Assembly: GCA_024636405.1 (NCBI GenBank)
Contig: JAGXHC010000059.1
Location: 1 to 17,811, forward strand
From: Sulfitobacter sp.
GTDB lineage: Bacteria > Pseudomonadota > Alphaproteobacteria > Rhodobacterales > Rhodobacteraceae
Direction: 5' to 3'
Length of the DNA stretch: 17,811 bases
The notes beneath the pieces are model-generated. The model searched no databases. It worked only from the letters and a program-made list of their open reading frames with translations, and was not told where the DNA came from. The translations under genes and the position numbers were made by a program. Shown one piece after another: positions 1-6,654 of the stretch. Each line of letters begins with the position of its first letter. The stretch's first letter is position 1.

Positions 1-8
1 GCAAACAT
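1..8 (-). CDS. 5' end of a riboswitch-controlled gene, probably thiamine synthesis or transport (partial)
   Basis: Only the ATG and the next codon and a half of this minus-strand gene are inside the window. The start is well supported: an AAGGAGG Shine-Dalgarno (plus positions 15-21) sits six bases before the ATG, directly behind the TPP riboswitch aptamer. Genes placed this way are normally thiamine biosynthesis genes (thiC and others) or thiamine/precursor transporters (for example thiBPQ). Two residues do not allow a choice. Confidence 0.7.
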
Positions 9-19
9 TGCTGTCCTCC

Positions 20-113
20 TTGCTACGCTGGCATTATCCAGATCAGCTTCGAGGGTCCGTGGGCTTGCGCCCCCATCTCAGCCGCGGCGTTACGCGGCTC
101 CCCTGTGGTAGGG
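20..113 (-). promoter_or_regulatory. TPP riboswitch (THI element)
   Basis: Read on the minus strand, this leader contains the conserved landmarks of the thiamine pyrophosphate aptamer: an ACAGGGGAGCC segment, the GCTGAGA box (plus 76-81 for CTGAGA), and the CTGATCTGGATAATGCCAGCG block (plus 26-46). A closing P1 pairing is visible between CTAC (plus 108-111) and GTAG (plus 23-26). The aptamer ends almost at the Shine-Dalgarno of the downstream gene, leaving no room for a separate terminator. Control is therefore probably at translation initiation, with ligand binding hiding the ribosome site (inference). A TTGACT hexamer lies upstream on the same strand (plus 144-149), but no good -10 at the right distance was found. 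Confidence 0.93.
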
Positions 114-189
114 TTTGGATGCCAGATAAACCAAAGATTTGCAAGTCAAACAGATAGGGTGCGCTGAATATTTATCTTGAGAGGTGAGG

Positions 190-594
190 GATCCGCTTTG
201 GCACAAAGCCGTAGCGCTTGATCAGGCTGGTCAGAAGTCGGTTTGCCGCCCGCTTGTTCCGTCGGCACTGGACAATCTCTTTCAGAACGACGCCATTTTG
301 ATCAACAGCCCGCTACAGCCAGAATTGTCTTCTCGAGATTTTCGCGACGAGTTCGTCGAGATGCAAAACATCGCCGGAATAGGCCTGACGACGCCGAAGG
401 TTCCGGGCAATCTGCGGCCCGAATTTAATCATCCAGCGCCGGATACTTTCGTAAGATACGTCGACGCTGCGTTCCAGAAAAAGCTTCTCAACCTCGCGCA
501 GGCTCAGGTTGAAGCGTGCTTACAGCCAGACCGCATGAGCGATAATCTTTGATGGAAAGCGGCGGTATTCGTAGCTGATGGTCGGTGTGTGCAT
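190..594 (-). pseudogene. IS6-family DDE transposase, N-terminal and middle part, decayed
   Basis: Translating the minus strand from the ATG at 594 gives a recognisable IS6/IS26-type transposase: RFPSKIIAHAVWL, then LSLREVEKLFLERSVDVSYE, SIRRWMIKFGPQ and VLHLDELV, which carries the first Asp of the DDE triad. RAVDQNGVVLKEIVQ and RRNKRAANRLL follow. Two in-frame stops interrupt it: a TAA at 522-520 after HAVWL, and a TAG after FWL where functional relatives have a sense codon before RAVDQ. The frame diverges from the family near 190, so the second Asp and the Glu of the triad are absent. The family usually runs to about 230-240 residues and about 135 codons remain. The copy cannot make transposase. 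It is informative as a scar of the event that removed the 5' part of the neighbouring GMC gene. Confidence 0.85.
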
Positions 595-654
595 CGCCGT
601 CAGATACGTCCAAACCGCGACGCGAGCAACAAAGCGCCAGTTGACCCGACAACG
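190..654 (-). mobile_element. Remnant of an IS6-family insertion sequence
   Basis: This segment carries the decayed IS6-type transposase described separately, plus about 60 bases of upstream element sequence. The right border is placed near 654 because GMC oxidoreductase coding sequence resumes there. The left border is placed near 190 because the transposase reading frame stops matching the family after the PKRI motif, where family members continue with a conserved TD. No matching terminal inverted repeats or target duplication could be paired, because the distal end of the element is missing. Both borders are approximate. Confidence 0.7.
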
Positions 655-867
655 CCCCTTGCCGCCTATGCCCGCTCTGCCGTTATGTTCTATCATCACC
701 AGAACGGCACCTGTACCATGGGTACAGGCGACATGGCCGTGGTGGACCCGCAGCTCAAGGTGCGCGGCGTGGATGGGTTGCGGGTGGTGGATGCATCGGT
801 CTTTCCGCGCGTGCCTGCGGGCAACACCAATGCGTCGGTGATCATGGAGGCCGAAAAAAGAGGCTGA
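655..867 (+). pseudogene. GMC-family oxidoreductase, C-terminal fragment
   Basis: About 70 codons, ending at a TGA at 865-867, match the C-terminal domain of glucose-methanol-choline (GMC) flavoprotein oxidoreductases. The marks are LAAYARS, the GTCTMG motif that follows the FAD-proximal histidine segment, then MAVVDPQLKVRGVDGLRVVDAS, and GNTNASVIMEAEK near the end. Intact members have roughly 500-550 residues with an N-terminal Rossmann GxGxxG FAD motif, which is missing here. Upstream of about 655 the sequence belongs to the IS6 remnant, so the gene was truncated by insertion and deletion. No function should be expected. The parent enzyme would have oxidised an alcohol with FAD; its substrate cannot be read from the fragment. 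Confidence 0.88.
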
Positions 868-958
868 CATGATCCTGTCGGAGCCAATCTGATTTTGCCC
901 ACGCCTGTAGAGGCCGGCGCGGGCACCTGGAACTTTATAATCCATGAAGGAGAAAGAT

Positions 959-2941
959 ATGTTACGTAGAACGTTATTGGGGGGCAGTGCGGCCCTTACG
1001 ATCCTGGCTGGGGGCGTGATGGCGCACCCGCTGGATGGGCTTTCCGGCCCGGAATACCAGAAAATCAACGAAATCCTGCGCGCCGGTGATCTGGCGGGGG
1101 ATGACACGCTCTATCCGCTGATCGAACTGGTCGAACCGCCCAAGGCCGACGTGTTGGCATGGCAGGAAGGAGACACGCTCGACCGCCGTGCCATGGTGCA
1201 TATGTCGAACGCCGACAACAGCGGCTTTGTCGAAACCATCGTCAACCTGACCACCGGTGAAATCGAAAGCAGTGCGCCCGTCGGCGGGCAGCCGATGGTC
1301 CTGTTCAACGAATTCGCCAATGCCATGGCCGCCGCGCTGGAACATCCCGACATGATCACCGGGCTGGAGAAACGTGGCCTAACCCCCGATCAGGTCTTCT
1401 GCCTGCCGCTCACCGCCGGGAACTTCTTCACCGAAGAGGACGAAGGCACACGGCTGATGAAGGTGCCGTGCTACGTCAATCCCGAGGGCTCGAATTTCTA
1501 CGCCAAACCGATCGAGAACATATACGCCGTCGTCGATCTGCAAAGCGGCAAGGCGCTGCGGGTGATCGACGAGGGCAACGTGGCGATCCCCGAGGACGGT
1601 TGGGGCTACACCGGCGAGGAGATCGAGGCCCGCGTCCCGCAACGCGCCAACATGAACCCCGCCACTCTGAGCCAGGAGGGGGATCCGAACTACACCTACG
1701 CCGATGGCGCGCTGGAATGGGACATGTGGCGCATGCGCTTGCGGGTCGACAAGCGCCCCGGACCGGTGCTGTCCAATATTGACGTGAAAGATGGCGACGA
1801 ATGGCGCTCGCTGCTCTATCAGGCGCATCTGTCCGAGGTCTTCGTGCCCTATATGGACCCCAGCGCGGGGCTCTATTGGCGCACCTACATGGACAGCGGC
1901 GAATACGGCTTCGGCCTGTTCCTGACGCCGCTGGTCGCGGGCATCGACTGCCCCGCCTATGCCACCTTCCTGCCCGCGATGATCGCAGGTGACGACGGCC
2001 AGCCGCTGGAAATTCCCGACGCAGTCTGCATCTTCGAGCGCAACATCGGCGATCCGGCCTGGCGGCACTTCGAGGTCTTCGCCCAAGGCCCCGATCAATA
2101 CACCCCTGCCGAAGGCCGCCCCGCGACGGAACTGGTCGTGCGCACCGCCTCCGAGGTAGGGAATTACGATTACCTGATCGATTACCGGTTCCATCAGAAT
2201 GGGCAGATGGAGATCAAGATCGGCGCGACCGGCCTTGATGGCGTGAAGGGAGCCGATGCAACGTCGATGGACGACCCGTCAGCGGCGCGCGAGACGGAGT
2301 ATGGCACGCTGATCGCGCCCAATCTGGTGGCGGCCAACCATGACCACTACTTCAACTTCCGCCTCGACTTCGACATTGACCAGCCGAAGAACCGCTTCAT
2401 GACCATGGACATCGTTCCGGCCAAGGTGGCCGAGGACAGCCCGCGCCGGTCGCTGTGGAAGGTAGAGAACAACATGCCTGCCTCCGAGGCGGAGGCGACC
2501 TATCAGATATCTTCCTTCAATCCGCGCTATTTCATGTTGCAGAACCCCGACCGCAAGGGGCCGCTCGGGCACACGCCAGGCTACATGATTCACCACGGCA
2601 GCGTCGCCTATGGCCCGTTCGACTTCGAGAACGACCCGCCGATGATCCGAAACGCCTATATCGAGAATTCGGTTTGGAACACGGTCCATGACCCCGATGA
2701 ACGCTATGCTGGCGGTAAGTTCGCGTTGCAAAGTGACGGGTCTGATACGCTTGCGCAGTGGGTGCAGGAAGACGCACCCTTGCAGGACCAAGATATCGTC
2801 ACATGGTTCACCGCAGGGTTCCATCATGTGCCGCGAATGGAAGACTGGCCGGTGATGTCGATGGAGTGGAAGACGGTACATATCAAACCGCATAACTTCT
2901 TTCCGATGAACCCGGCGATCACCATACGCGATCCGGACTAA
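959..2941 (+). CDS. Copper-containing primary-amine oxidase (topaquinone enzyme), exported
   Basis: This enzyme converts primary amines with O2 and water to aldehyde, ammonia and H2O2 (EC 1.4.3.21 type). Numbering from the ATG at 959, the precursor of the topaquinone cofactor is Tyr403 in VGNYDY, the catalytic-base Asp312 is in YMDSGEYGFG, and two copper ligands are His461 and His463 in NHDH. The third copper ligand is one of His622/His623 before VPRMEDWPVM. The N-terminus LRRTLLGGSAALTILAGGVMAHP looks like a twin-arginine signal, so the folded enzyme probably acts in the periplasm. The start at 959 is chosen over the in-frame ATG at 944 because AAGGAG (947-952) lies six bases before it and overlaps the earlier start. 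About 660 residues is normal for the family. It stands alone, convergent with the TRAP operon. Tryptamine or another arylethylamine would suit the neighbouring aromatic pathway, but the sequence does not define the substrate. Confidence 0.95.
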   Translation: MLRRTLLGGSAALTILAGGVMAHPLDGLSGPEYQKINEILRAGDLAGDDTLYPLIELVEPPKADVLAWQEGDTLDRRAMVHMSNADNSGFVETIVNLTTGEIESSAPVGGQPMVLFNEFANAMAAALEHPDMITGLEKRGLTPDQVFCLPLTAGNFFTEEDEGTRLMKVPCYVNPEGSNFYAKPIENIYAVVDLQSGKALRVIDEGNVAIPEDGWGYTGEEIEARVPQRANMNPATLSQEGDPNYTYADGALEWDMWRMRLRVDKRPGPVLSNIDVKDGDEWRSLLYQAHLSEVFVPYMDPSAGLYWRTYMDSGEYGFGLFLTPLVAGIDCPAYATFLPAMIAGDDGQPLEIPDAVCIFERNIGDPAWRHFEVFAQGPDQYTPAEGRPATELVVRTASEVGNYDYLIDYRFHQNGQMEIKIGATGLDGVKGADATSMDDPSAARETEYGTLIAPNLVAANHDHYFNFRLDFDIDQPKNRFMTMDIVPAKVAEDSPRRSLWKVENNMPASEAEATYQISSFNPRYFMLQNPDRKGPLGHTPGYMIHHGSVAYGPFDFENDPPMIRNAYIENSVWNTVHDPDERYAGGKFALQSDGSDTLAQWVQEDAPLQDQDIVTWFTAGFHHVPRMEDWPVMSMEWKTVHIKPHNFFPMNPAITIRDPD

Positions 2942-2961
2942 CCTGTCCGCGTTTAGCAAAA

Positions 2962-2989
2962 GGGGTGCCCGGTGTAGACCGGGCATCTC
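2962..2989. terminator. Bidirectional intrinsic terminator between amine oxidase and dctM
   Basis: A perfect 8-bp stem TGCCCGGT/ACCGGGCA (2966-2973 with 2978-2985) encloses the 4-base loop GTAG. It extends by four more pairs, two of them G-U on the plus transcript. On the minus strand the stem is followed by CCCCTTTTGC and on the plus strand by a T-rich ATTCTTATCT. It lies between convergent genes, so it can end both transcripts. Confidence 0.8.
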
Positions 2990-3002
2990 ATTCTTATCTG
3001 CG

Positions 3003-4316
3003 CTACATTTGCGACGGTAAGAAAAGCACTAAGGCTGGAAAGGCTAAGAGCAGCAGCAAGCGCAGGATATCGACCACCCAAAAGGGGGTTACGCCGCGAA
3101 AGATGGTACCAGTGGTGACATCGCCGACCACGCTTTTCAGAACAAATACGTTCAGCCCAACGGGCGGTGTGATCAGACTGATCTCGGTAACAACCACAAC
3201 TATGATGCCGAACCACACCGGGTCAAAACCAAGACTGGTCACCAGCGGGAAAAATATCGGCACGGTCAGCAACAGCATCGACATGCTTTCAAATATGCAC
3301 CCAAGGGCGATGTAGATCAGCAAGATCAGCGCCATCACCACCCAAGGCCCGAGGTCCAATGAGGTCACCAGCGCAAGCAATCCTTCGGGCAGGCCAGCGA
3401 GGTTGACAAAGTTTGAGAAAATCCAAGCTCCGATGAGCACAGCAAACAACGAGGCAGTGGTCAGCGTCGTTTCTTCCAATACCTCGCGCAGGGCGCGCCA
3501 ATTGAGACCGCCGCGCGCCAAGGCGATCAAGAACGCACCTGCGGCCCCCATGCCAGCGGCTTCTGTTGGGGAGAAGGCCAGATGGATCGGCCAGAAATCC
3601 AACACTCCGTAGAGGCCGCCAATCACCAGCGCAAAAAGCGCCAGCACGGACCAGACGTGGTTAAGAGCGTGCAGCCGTTCGCCCCAAGTGGCGCGAGGGC
3701 CCGCAGGCCCGGCTTCGGGATTCATGGCTACGGAAAACCGGACCGCACCGAGGTAGAAGATAATGCCAAGAAACCCCGGAATGATCCCTGCAATGAACAA
3801 GGCCCCGATGGAGGTTTCGGTGAGTAGGCCATAGATCACCAGGATGACCGACGGTGGGATCAAGATGCCCAGCGTTCCGCCTGCGGCGATGGAGGCCGTG
3901 GACAGGCTGTCGGAATAGCCGAATTTGCGCATTTCCGGCATGGCGACCTTTGACATGGTGGCCGCAGTCGCGAGGGATGAGCCGCAGATCGCGGCAAACC
4001 CGCCGCAGGCGACAATCGTGGCCATGGCCAGCCCGCCGCGAAAATGCCCCAGAAAGGCGTTAGACACTTGGTAAAGTTCGCGGCTTATGCCGCCCTTGTT
4101 CACGAAGAGTCCCATGAGGATGAACAAAGGGATCACCGACAGGCCGTAATCCTGACTCGTGTCAATGATCAGCCGTGACACCATCGAGATGGATGCGCGA
4201 TAGCTCGTTTCATAGACAAGCCCGATCATGCCGACAAAACCCATCGCAAAAGCTATCGGAATACGCAGGAGCACGAGAAGGAACACGGCGGCGAAACCGA
4301 TGGCGGATGCAATCAT
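3003..4316 (-). CDS. dctM: TRAP transporter large permease (DctM family)
   Basis: This is the large membrane subunit of a tripartite ATP-independent periplasmic transporter. It forms the ion-coupled translocation channel that takes the solute from the DctP binding protein. The 437-residue length and the dense run of hydrophobic helices are typical. Family-like segments include the start RIPIAFAMGFVGMIGLVYE, IPLFILMGLFV, the GGFAAICGSSLATAATM loop, ASIAAGGTLGILIPPS, and ITPPVGLNVFVLK near the end. The start codon overlaps the dctQ stop in an ATGA, so translation is probably coupled. It is the last gene of the minus-strand unit and runs into the terminator at 2962-2989. The substrate cannot be read from this subunit. 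The neighbouring oxygenase operon suggests an aromatic or indolic carboxylate. Confidence 0.97.
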   Translation of the reverse strand: MIASAIGFAAVFLLVLLRIPIAFAMGFVGMIGLVYETSYRASISMVSRLIIDTSQDYGLSVIPLFILMGLFVNKGGISRELYQVSNAFLGHFRGGLAMATIVACGGFAAICGSSLATAATMSKVAMPEMRKFGYSDSLSTASIAAGGTLGILIPPSVILVIYGLLTETSIGALFIAGIIPGFLGIIFYLGAVRFSVAMNPEAGPAGPRATWGERLHALNHVWSVLALFALVIGGLYGVLDFWPIHLAFSPTEAAGMGAAGAFLIALARGGLNWRALREVLEETTLTTASLFAVLIGAWIFSNFVNLAGLPEGLLALVTSLDLGPWVVMALILLIYIALGCIFESMSMLLLTVPIFFPLVTSLGFDPVWFGIIVVVVTEISLITPPVGLNVFVLKSVVGDVTTGTIFRGVTPFWVVDILRLLLLLAFPALVLFLPSQM

Positions 4317-4816
4317 TTGGATGTGTCCAGAAGCTGGGGTGCGAAGAGGTGCAAAAGGCCGCGCACGATCAGCACGATCGAGGTTAGAAAGGTCATGGCG
4401 GCGATGAACATACCCATATAAAAGGTCGGAATTTCAAGGTACTCCGTCACATCCCCATAGCTGCGCGCGCGGTAGGCCAGATCGACCACACGTAACGCTG
4501 GCAACCAAAGCATGGCACCGCAGGCCAATGCCACCAGCGCATCGCGCAAGCGTTCCAACCGCAACTGGGCAAACGGGCCGTCAAGCAGATCGACTGCAAT
4601 ATGCCCCTCGCGACCTGACAAAATCGGAAGGGCGGAAAAGACGATTAGCGCAATCCCGATGCGGATCAGCTCGGTAGCAGCTTGGATGGGGGCGTTGAAC
4701 AGGGATCGCATAAGCACATCGGCAAAGGTCAGCCCCATGAGCGCAAATAGCGCCAACGAGGCCATTGCCATTGGAATTACTGAGACGATCTGGAACAGGC
4801 GGATCAAAGAGCGCAT
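4313..4816 (-). CDS. dctQ: TRAP transporter small permease (DctQ family)
   Basis: The small membrane subunit of the TRAP transporter pairs with DctM. About four hydrophobic helices can be seen (around PMAMASLALFALMGLTFADV, IRIGIALIVFSALPIL, LVALACGAMLWLPAL and FYMGMFIAAMTFLTSIVLIV), together with the family-like FADVLMRSLFNAPIQAATEL and GREGHIAVDLL. The start at 4816 gives 167 residues and is preceded by AGGGG seven bases upstream. A start ten codons further upstream (4846) has no ribosome site and lies inside an intercistronic hairpin, so it is disfavoured. The stop overlaps the dctM ATG by four bases. Confidence 0.95.
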   Translation of the reverse strand: MRSLIRLFQIVSVIPMAMASLALFALMGLTFADVLMRSLFNAPIQAATELIRIGIALIVFSALPILSGREGHIAVDLLDGPFAQLRLERLRDALVALACGAMLWLPALRVVDLAYRARSYGDVTEYLEIPTFYMGMFIAAMTFLTSIVLIVRGLLHLFAPQLLDTSK

Positions 4817-4835
4817 GGAATTCCCCTGCGGTCGA

Positions 4836-4864
4836 GCCGGGCGCATCGATCAGATGCACCCGGC
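4836..4864 (-). promoter_or_regulatory. Intercistronic stem-loop between dctP and dctQ
   Basis: GCCGGG (4836-4841) pairs with CCCGGC (4859-4864) and GCATC (4843-4847) with GATGC (4853-4857). One C/A mismatch separates the two helices, and the loop is five bases. There is no T tract, so it is not a classical terminator. In binding-protein operons such hairpins commonly protect the upstream mRNA and raise the level of the periplasmic protein over the membrane subunits. That role is inferred here. Confidence 0.6.
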
Positions 4865-4878
4865 TGCCAAACGTCGTT

Positions 4879-5898
4879 TTACTTGCTCGCGGCGGCCATT
4901 TCGCTGCGCATCATTTCATATGCGGCCTGACCGTCTATTCCAGCATCCGTAATTTCGGCGATAATTTTTTCGCGTACCCGTGCGGCCATTTCTGCAAAGC
5001 GCTCCTGGTCCTCAGCGGAGGCGGTCACGATTTTATTGTCTGCTGCCGCTTCGGTCTGGGCGCGGGCGTCGACGTCACTCTGGTCCCATACGGCACCCAT
5101 CATGCGGCTGGCGGTTTCACCGAAAACCTGTTCATCCAAAGCTTTTTGCATCTCTTCGGGCAGGCTGTCGAACTTTTCCTGACTCATGATCACGGCAAAA
5201 GAACCGCGGTAAAAACCACCGGGCATCTCGTAGACGTTCTTGGCAACTTCGTCCAATTTGAAGCTGATCCGCTCGCCCATGTTCATCGCCACCGCGTCGG
5301 CGGCACCGGAATCCAATGTCTCATAGACTTTGGGAGCGGGCACCTGAATCCCGACAAGACCGAGTTCCGCCCCCACATCAGCCGATACACCGCCACCCAG
5401 ACGGGTTTTCAAACCATTGAGGTCCTCAAGCGTGCTGACCTCTTTGTTGGAATGGATATGCCCCGGACCGTGTGTTGTAAGTGCGATGACTTTCACACCA
5501 CGGTGTTCGTCAAGTTCGGCCAACATCGCTTCGTGTACGCGCCAATGCGCGACAGAAGCGGCCTCGGCGCTGCCTTCATAGCCGGGAACCTCAACCAGCT
5601 TGGTGCCAACAAAACGACCGGGGGTGTAACCATGAAACACGATAGCGATATCTGCGGCACCATCCAGCAGCAGGTCCATCTGTGCGGGGGGCGGTGCCAA
5701 GCCGTTCTTGAGCTCGGTTGTGATCTCGCCTCCTGTGGCTTCGGACATCATTTCGGTCAGCTTGGCAAACATGCCGGTGTTGACCGGGTGCGTTGGTGGC
5801 AACCAGGTTGAGATCGTCAGGGTTTCGGCTGCAAAGGCACCAGTGGCAGTGCAGATTGCCAAGGCCGACGTTGTCAGAAACTTGGTAAATTTGGTCAT
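4879..5898 (-). CDS. dctP: TRAP transporter periplasmic solute-binding protein (DctP family)
   Basis: This protein captures the solute in the periplasm and delivers it to DctQM. The start at 5898 (339 residues) has GAGGAG six bases upstream. It gives a clean Sec signal peptide, MTKFTKFLTTSALAICTATG then AFA-AE, with cleavage near residue 23. The mature part has family features: ISTWLPPTHPVN, the GLKTR segment whose Arg (166 of the preprotein) aligns with the carboxylate-clamping arginine of the family, SGAADAVAMNMGE, and SFAVIMSQEKFDSLPEEMQKAL. A clamp arginine indicates a carboxylate ligand. Indole-3-acetate or another aryl acid would fit the neighbourhood but is not shown. It is the first gene of dctPQM, has its own upstream region with an operator-like sequence, and is separated from dctQ by a stem-loop. 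Confidence 0.95.
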   Translation of the reverse strand: MTKFTKFLTTSALAICTATGAFAAETLTISTWLPPTHPVNTGMFAKLTEMMSEATGGEITTELKNGLAPPPAQMDLLLDGAADIAIVFHGYTPGRFVGTKLVEVPGYEGSAEAASVAHWRVHEAMLAELDEHRGVKVIALTTHGPGHIHSNKEVSTLEDLNGLKTRLGGGVSADVGAELGLVGIQVPAPKVYETLDSGAADAVAMNMGERISFKLDEVAKNVYEMPGGFYRGSFAVIMSQEKFDSLPEEMQKALDEQVFGETASRMMGAVWDQSDVDARAQTEAAADNKIVTASAEDQERFAEMAARVREKIIAEITDAGIDGQAAYEMMRSEMAAASK

Positions 5899-5960
5899 TT
5901 CGGGCTCCTCCCCATATCGTTTGATATGCCTTGATGGACGCGCCTTTGGCCCGCTTACCA

Positions 5961-5992
5961 AGTATATGCGTTTTCATGTATTCACATTTCAA
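5961..5992 (-). promoter_or_regulatory. Putative dctP promoter with MarR operator-like sequence
   Basis: On the plus strand AGTATATGCGTTTTCAT (5961-5977) matches AGTATATGAAATTTCAT in front of the catabolic operon at 14 of 17 positions, including both ATATG and CAT half-site parts with the same spacing. On the minus strand it overlaps possible -10 hexamers (CATATA at 5968-5963, or TATACT at 5966-5961) behind TTGAAA (5992-5987), with spacers of 18 or 20 bases. The shared operator is seen directly. The exact promoter is uncertain. Confidence 0.55.
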
Positions 5993-6030
5993 AGGCGATT
6001 GGAACCGTTTTTTATGGACGCCTGTCTTGC

Positions 6031-6519
6031 TTACCCAGGCTGGCTGGCTTCCAGCGCCCCCAAAAGTGACTTCAACGCGGGCTTTAGATGGGCCCCCTCG
6101 TTGCTTTGCAAAAGCTTCAGCAGGGCGGCCTCGTGTTCGCGGGCTTGGGGAACCAGTTTCGCCGCCAAATCACGCCCCTGATCGGTCAGGAAAACCCGAA
6201 CGCGGCGGCCATCTTCGGGGTCATTGCGACGGGTCAAGAGCCCGCGCTGTTCCATCTGCGCGATAATGCGGGTCAATCGGGATTGCTCCGCCAAGGCGAC
6301 GCGGGCAAGTTGGGTGATCATCGCGCCATCTTGATCCGAGAGGCAAGCCAGCACGCGCCATTCCGGCACCCGCAGGCCCATCGTGCGCACCTTTGCGTGG
6401 AACTGCGCACTGGCCGCTTCGCTGGCCGCAGCCAGAAGATACAACAGGTAGTCGGGTACAAAGGCCGCAGGCGGCACCCCGTTATCTGAGGTGTCTGGTT
6501 CCGTAATCTGTTGCGACAC
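6031..6519 (-). CDS. MarR-family transcriptional regulator
   Basis: MarR proteins are dimeric winged-helix regulators that usually repress and release DNA when an aromatic ligand binds. The pattern VPEWRVLACLSDQDGAMITQLARVALAEQSRLTRIIAQMEQRGLLTRRNDPEDGRRVRVFLTDQGRDLAAKL contains the recognition helix and the DxR wing typical of the family. A GTG start at 6519 gives 162 residues, a normal length, with AAAGGG nine bases upstream. The longer frame opening at 6630 would begin inside the divergent operator and is disfavoured. The gene is divergent from the oxygenase operon and upstream of dctPQM. Matching palindromic sites lie in front of both, so this protein is the likely common regulator. MarR regulators (IadR) control known indole-3-acetate degradation loci, which fits but does not prove an auxin ligand. 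Confidence 0.93.
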   Translation of the reverse strand: MSQQITEPDTSDNGVPPAAFVPDYLLYLLAAASEAASAQFHAKVRTMGLRVPEWRVLACLSDQDGAMITQLARVALAEQSRLTRIIAQMEQRGLLTRRNDPEDGRRVRVFLTDQGRDLAAKLVPQAREHEAALLKLLQSNEGAHLKPALKSLLGALEASQPG

Positions 6520-6604
6520 GCGTCTGAACCCTTTGACAGGCCGGAAACAAATAGATCCGGCGGCTCTTAAATGACTGTGATGGCCAGAGTTGGCAAGAAA
6601 ACCC

Positions 6605-6633
6605 TTGACCAAAAGTATATGAAATTTCATATT
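6605..6633 (+). promoter_or_regulatory. Catabolic operon promoter with overlapping 16-bp palindromic operator
   Basis: TTGACC (6605-6610) and CATATT (6628-6633) are separated by exactly 17 bases. Within the spacer and -10 lies the perfect palindrome ATATGAAATTTCATAT (6617-6632). A dimeric regulator bound there would block RNA polymerase, the usual MarR repression geometry. The reductase gene starts at 6655 behind AGGGAGG (6641-6647), leaving a short leader. Confidence 0.75.
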
Positions 6634-6654
6634 GTTTAGCAGGGAGGGCCGCAG

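Noticed and set aside
936..941. Perfect TATAAT before the amine oxidase
   Set aside because: No -35 lies at a suitable distance, and transcription would begin at or in the Shine-Dalgarno, so it is probably chance.
4765..5811. Long plus-strand open frame (348 codons) opposite dctP and the end of dctQ
   Set aside because: It is antisense to a clearly conserved TRAP binding protein, has no recognisable family and crosses a gene boundary.
6520..6630. N-terminal extension of MarR starting at 6630
   Set aside because: It would start inside the palindromic operator and adds residues with no MarR character; GTG 6519 gives a normal length.
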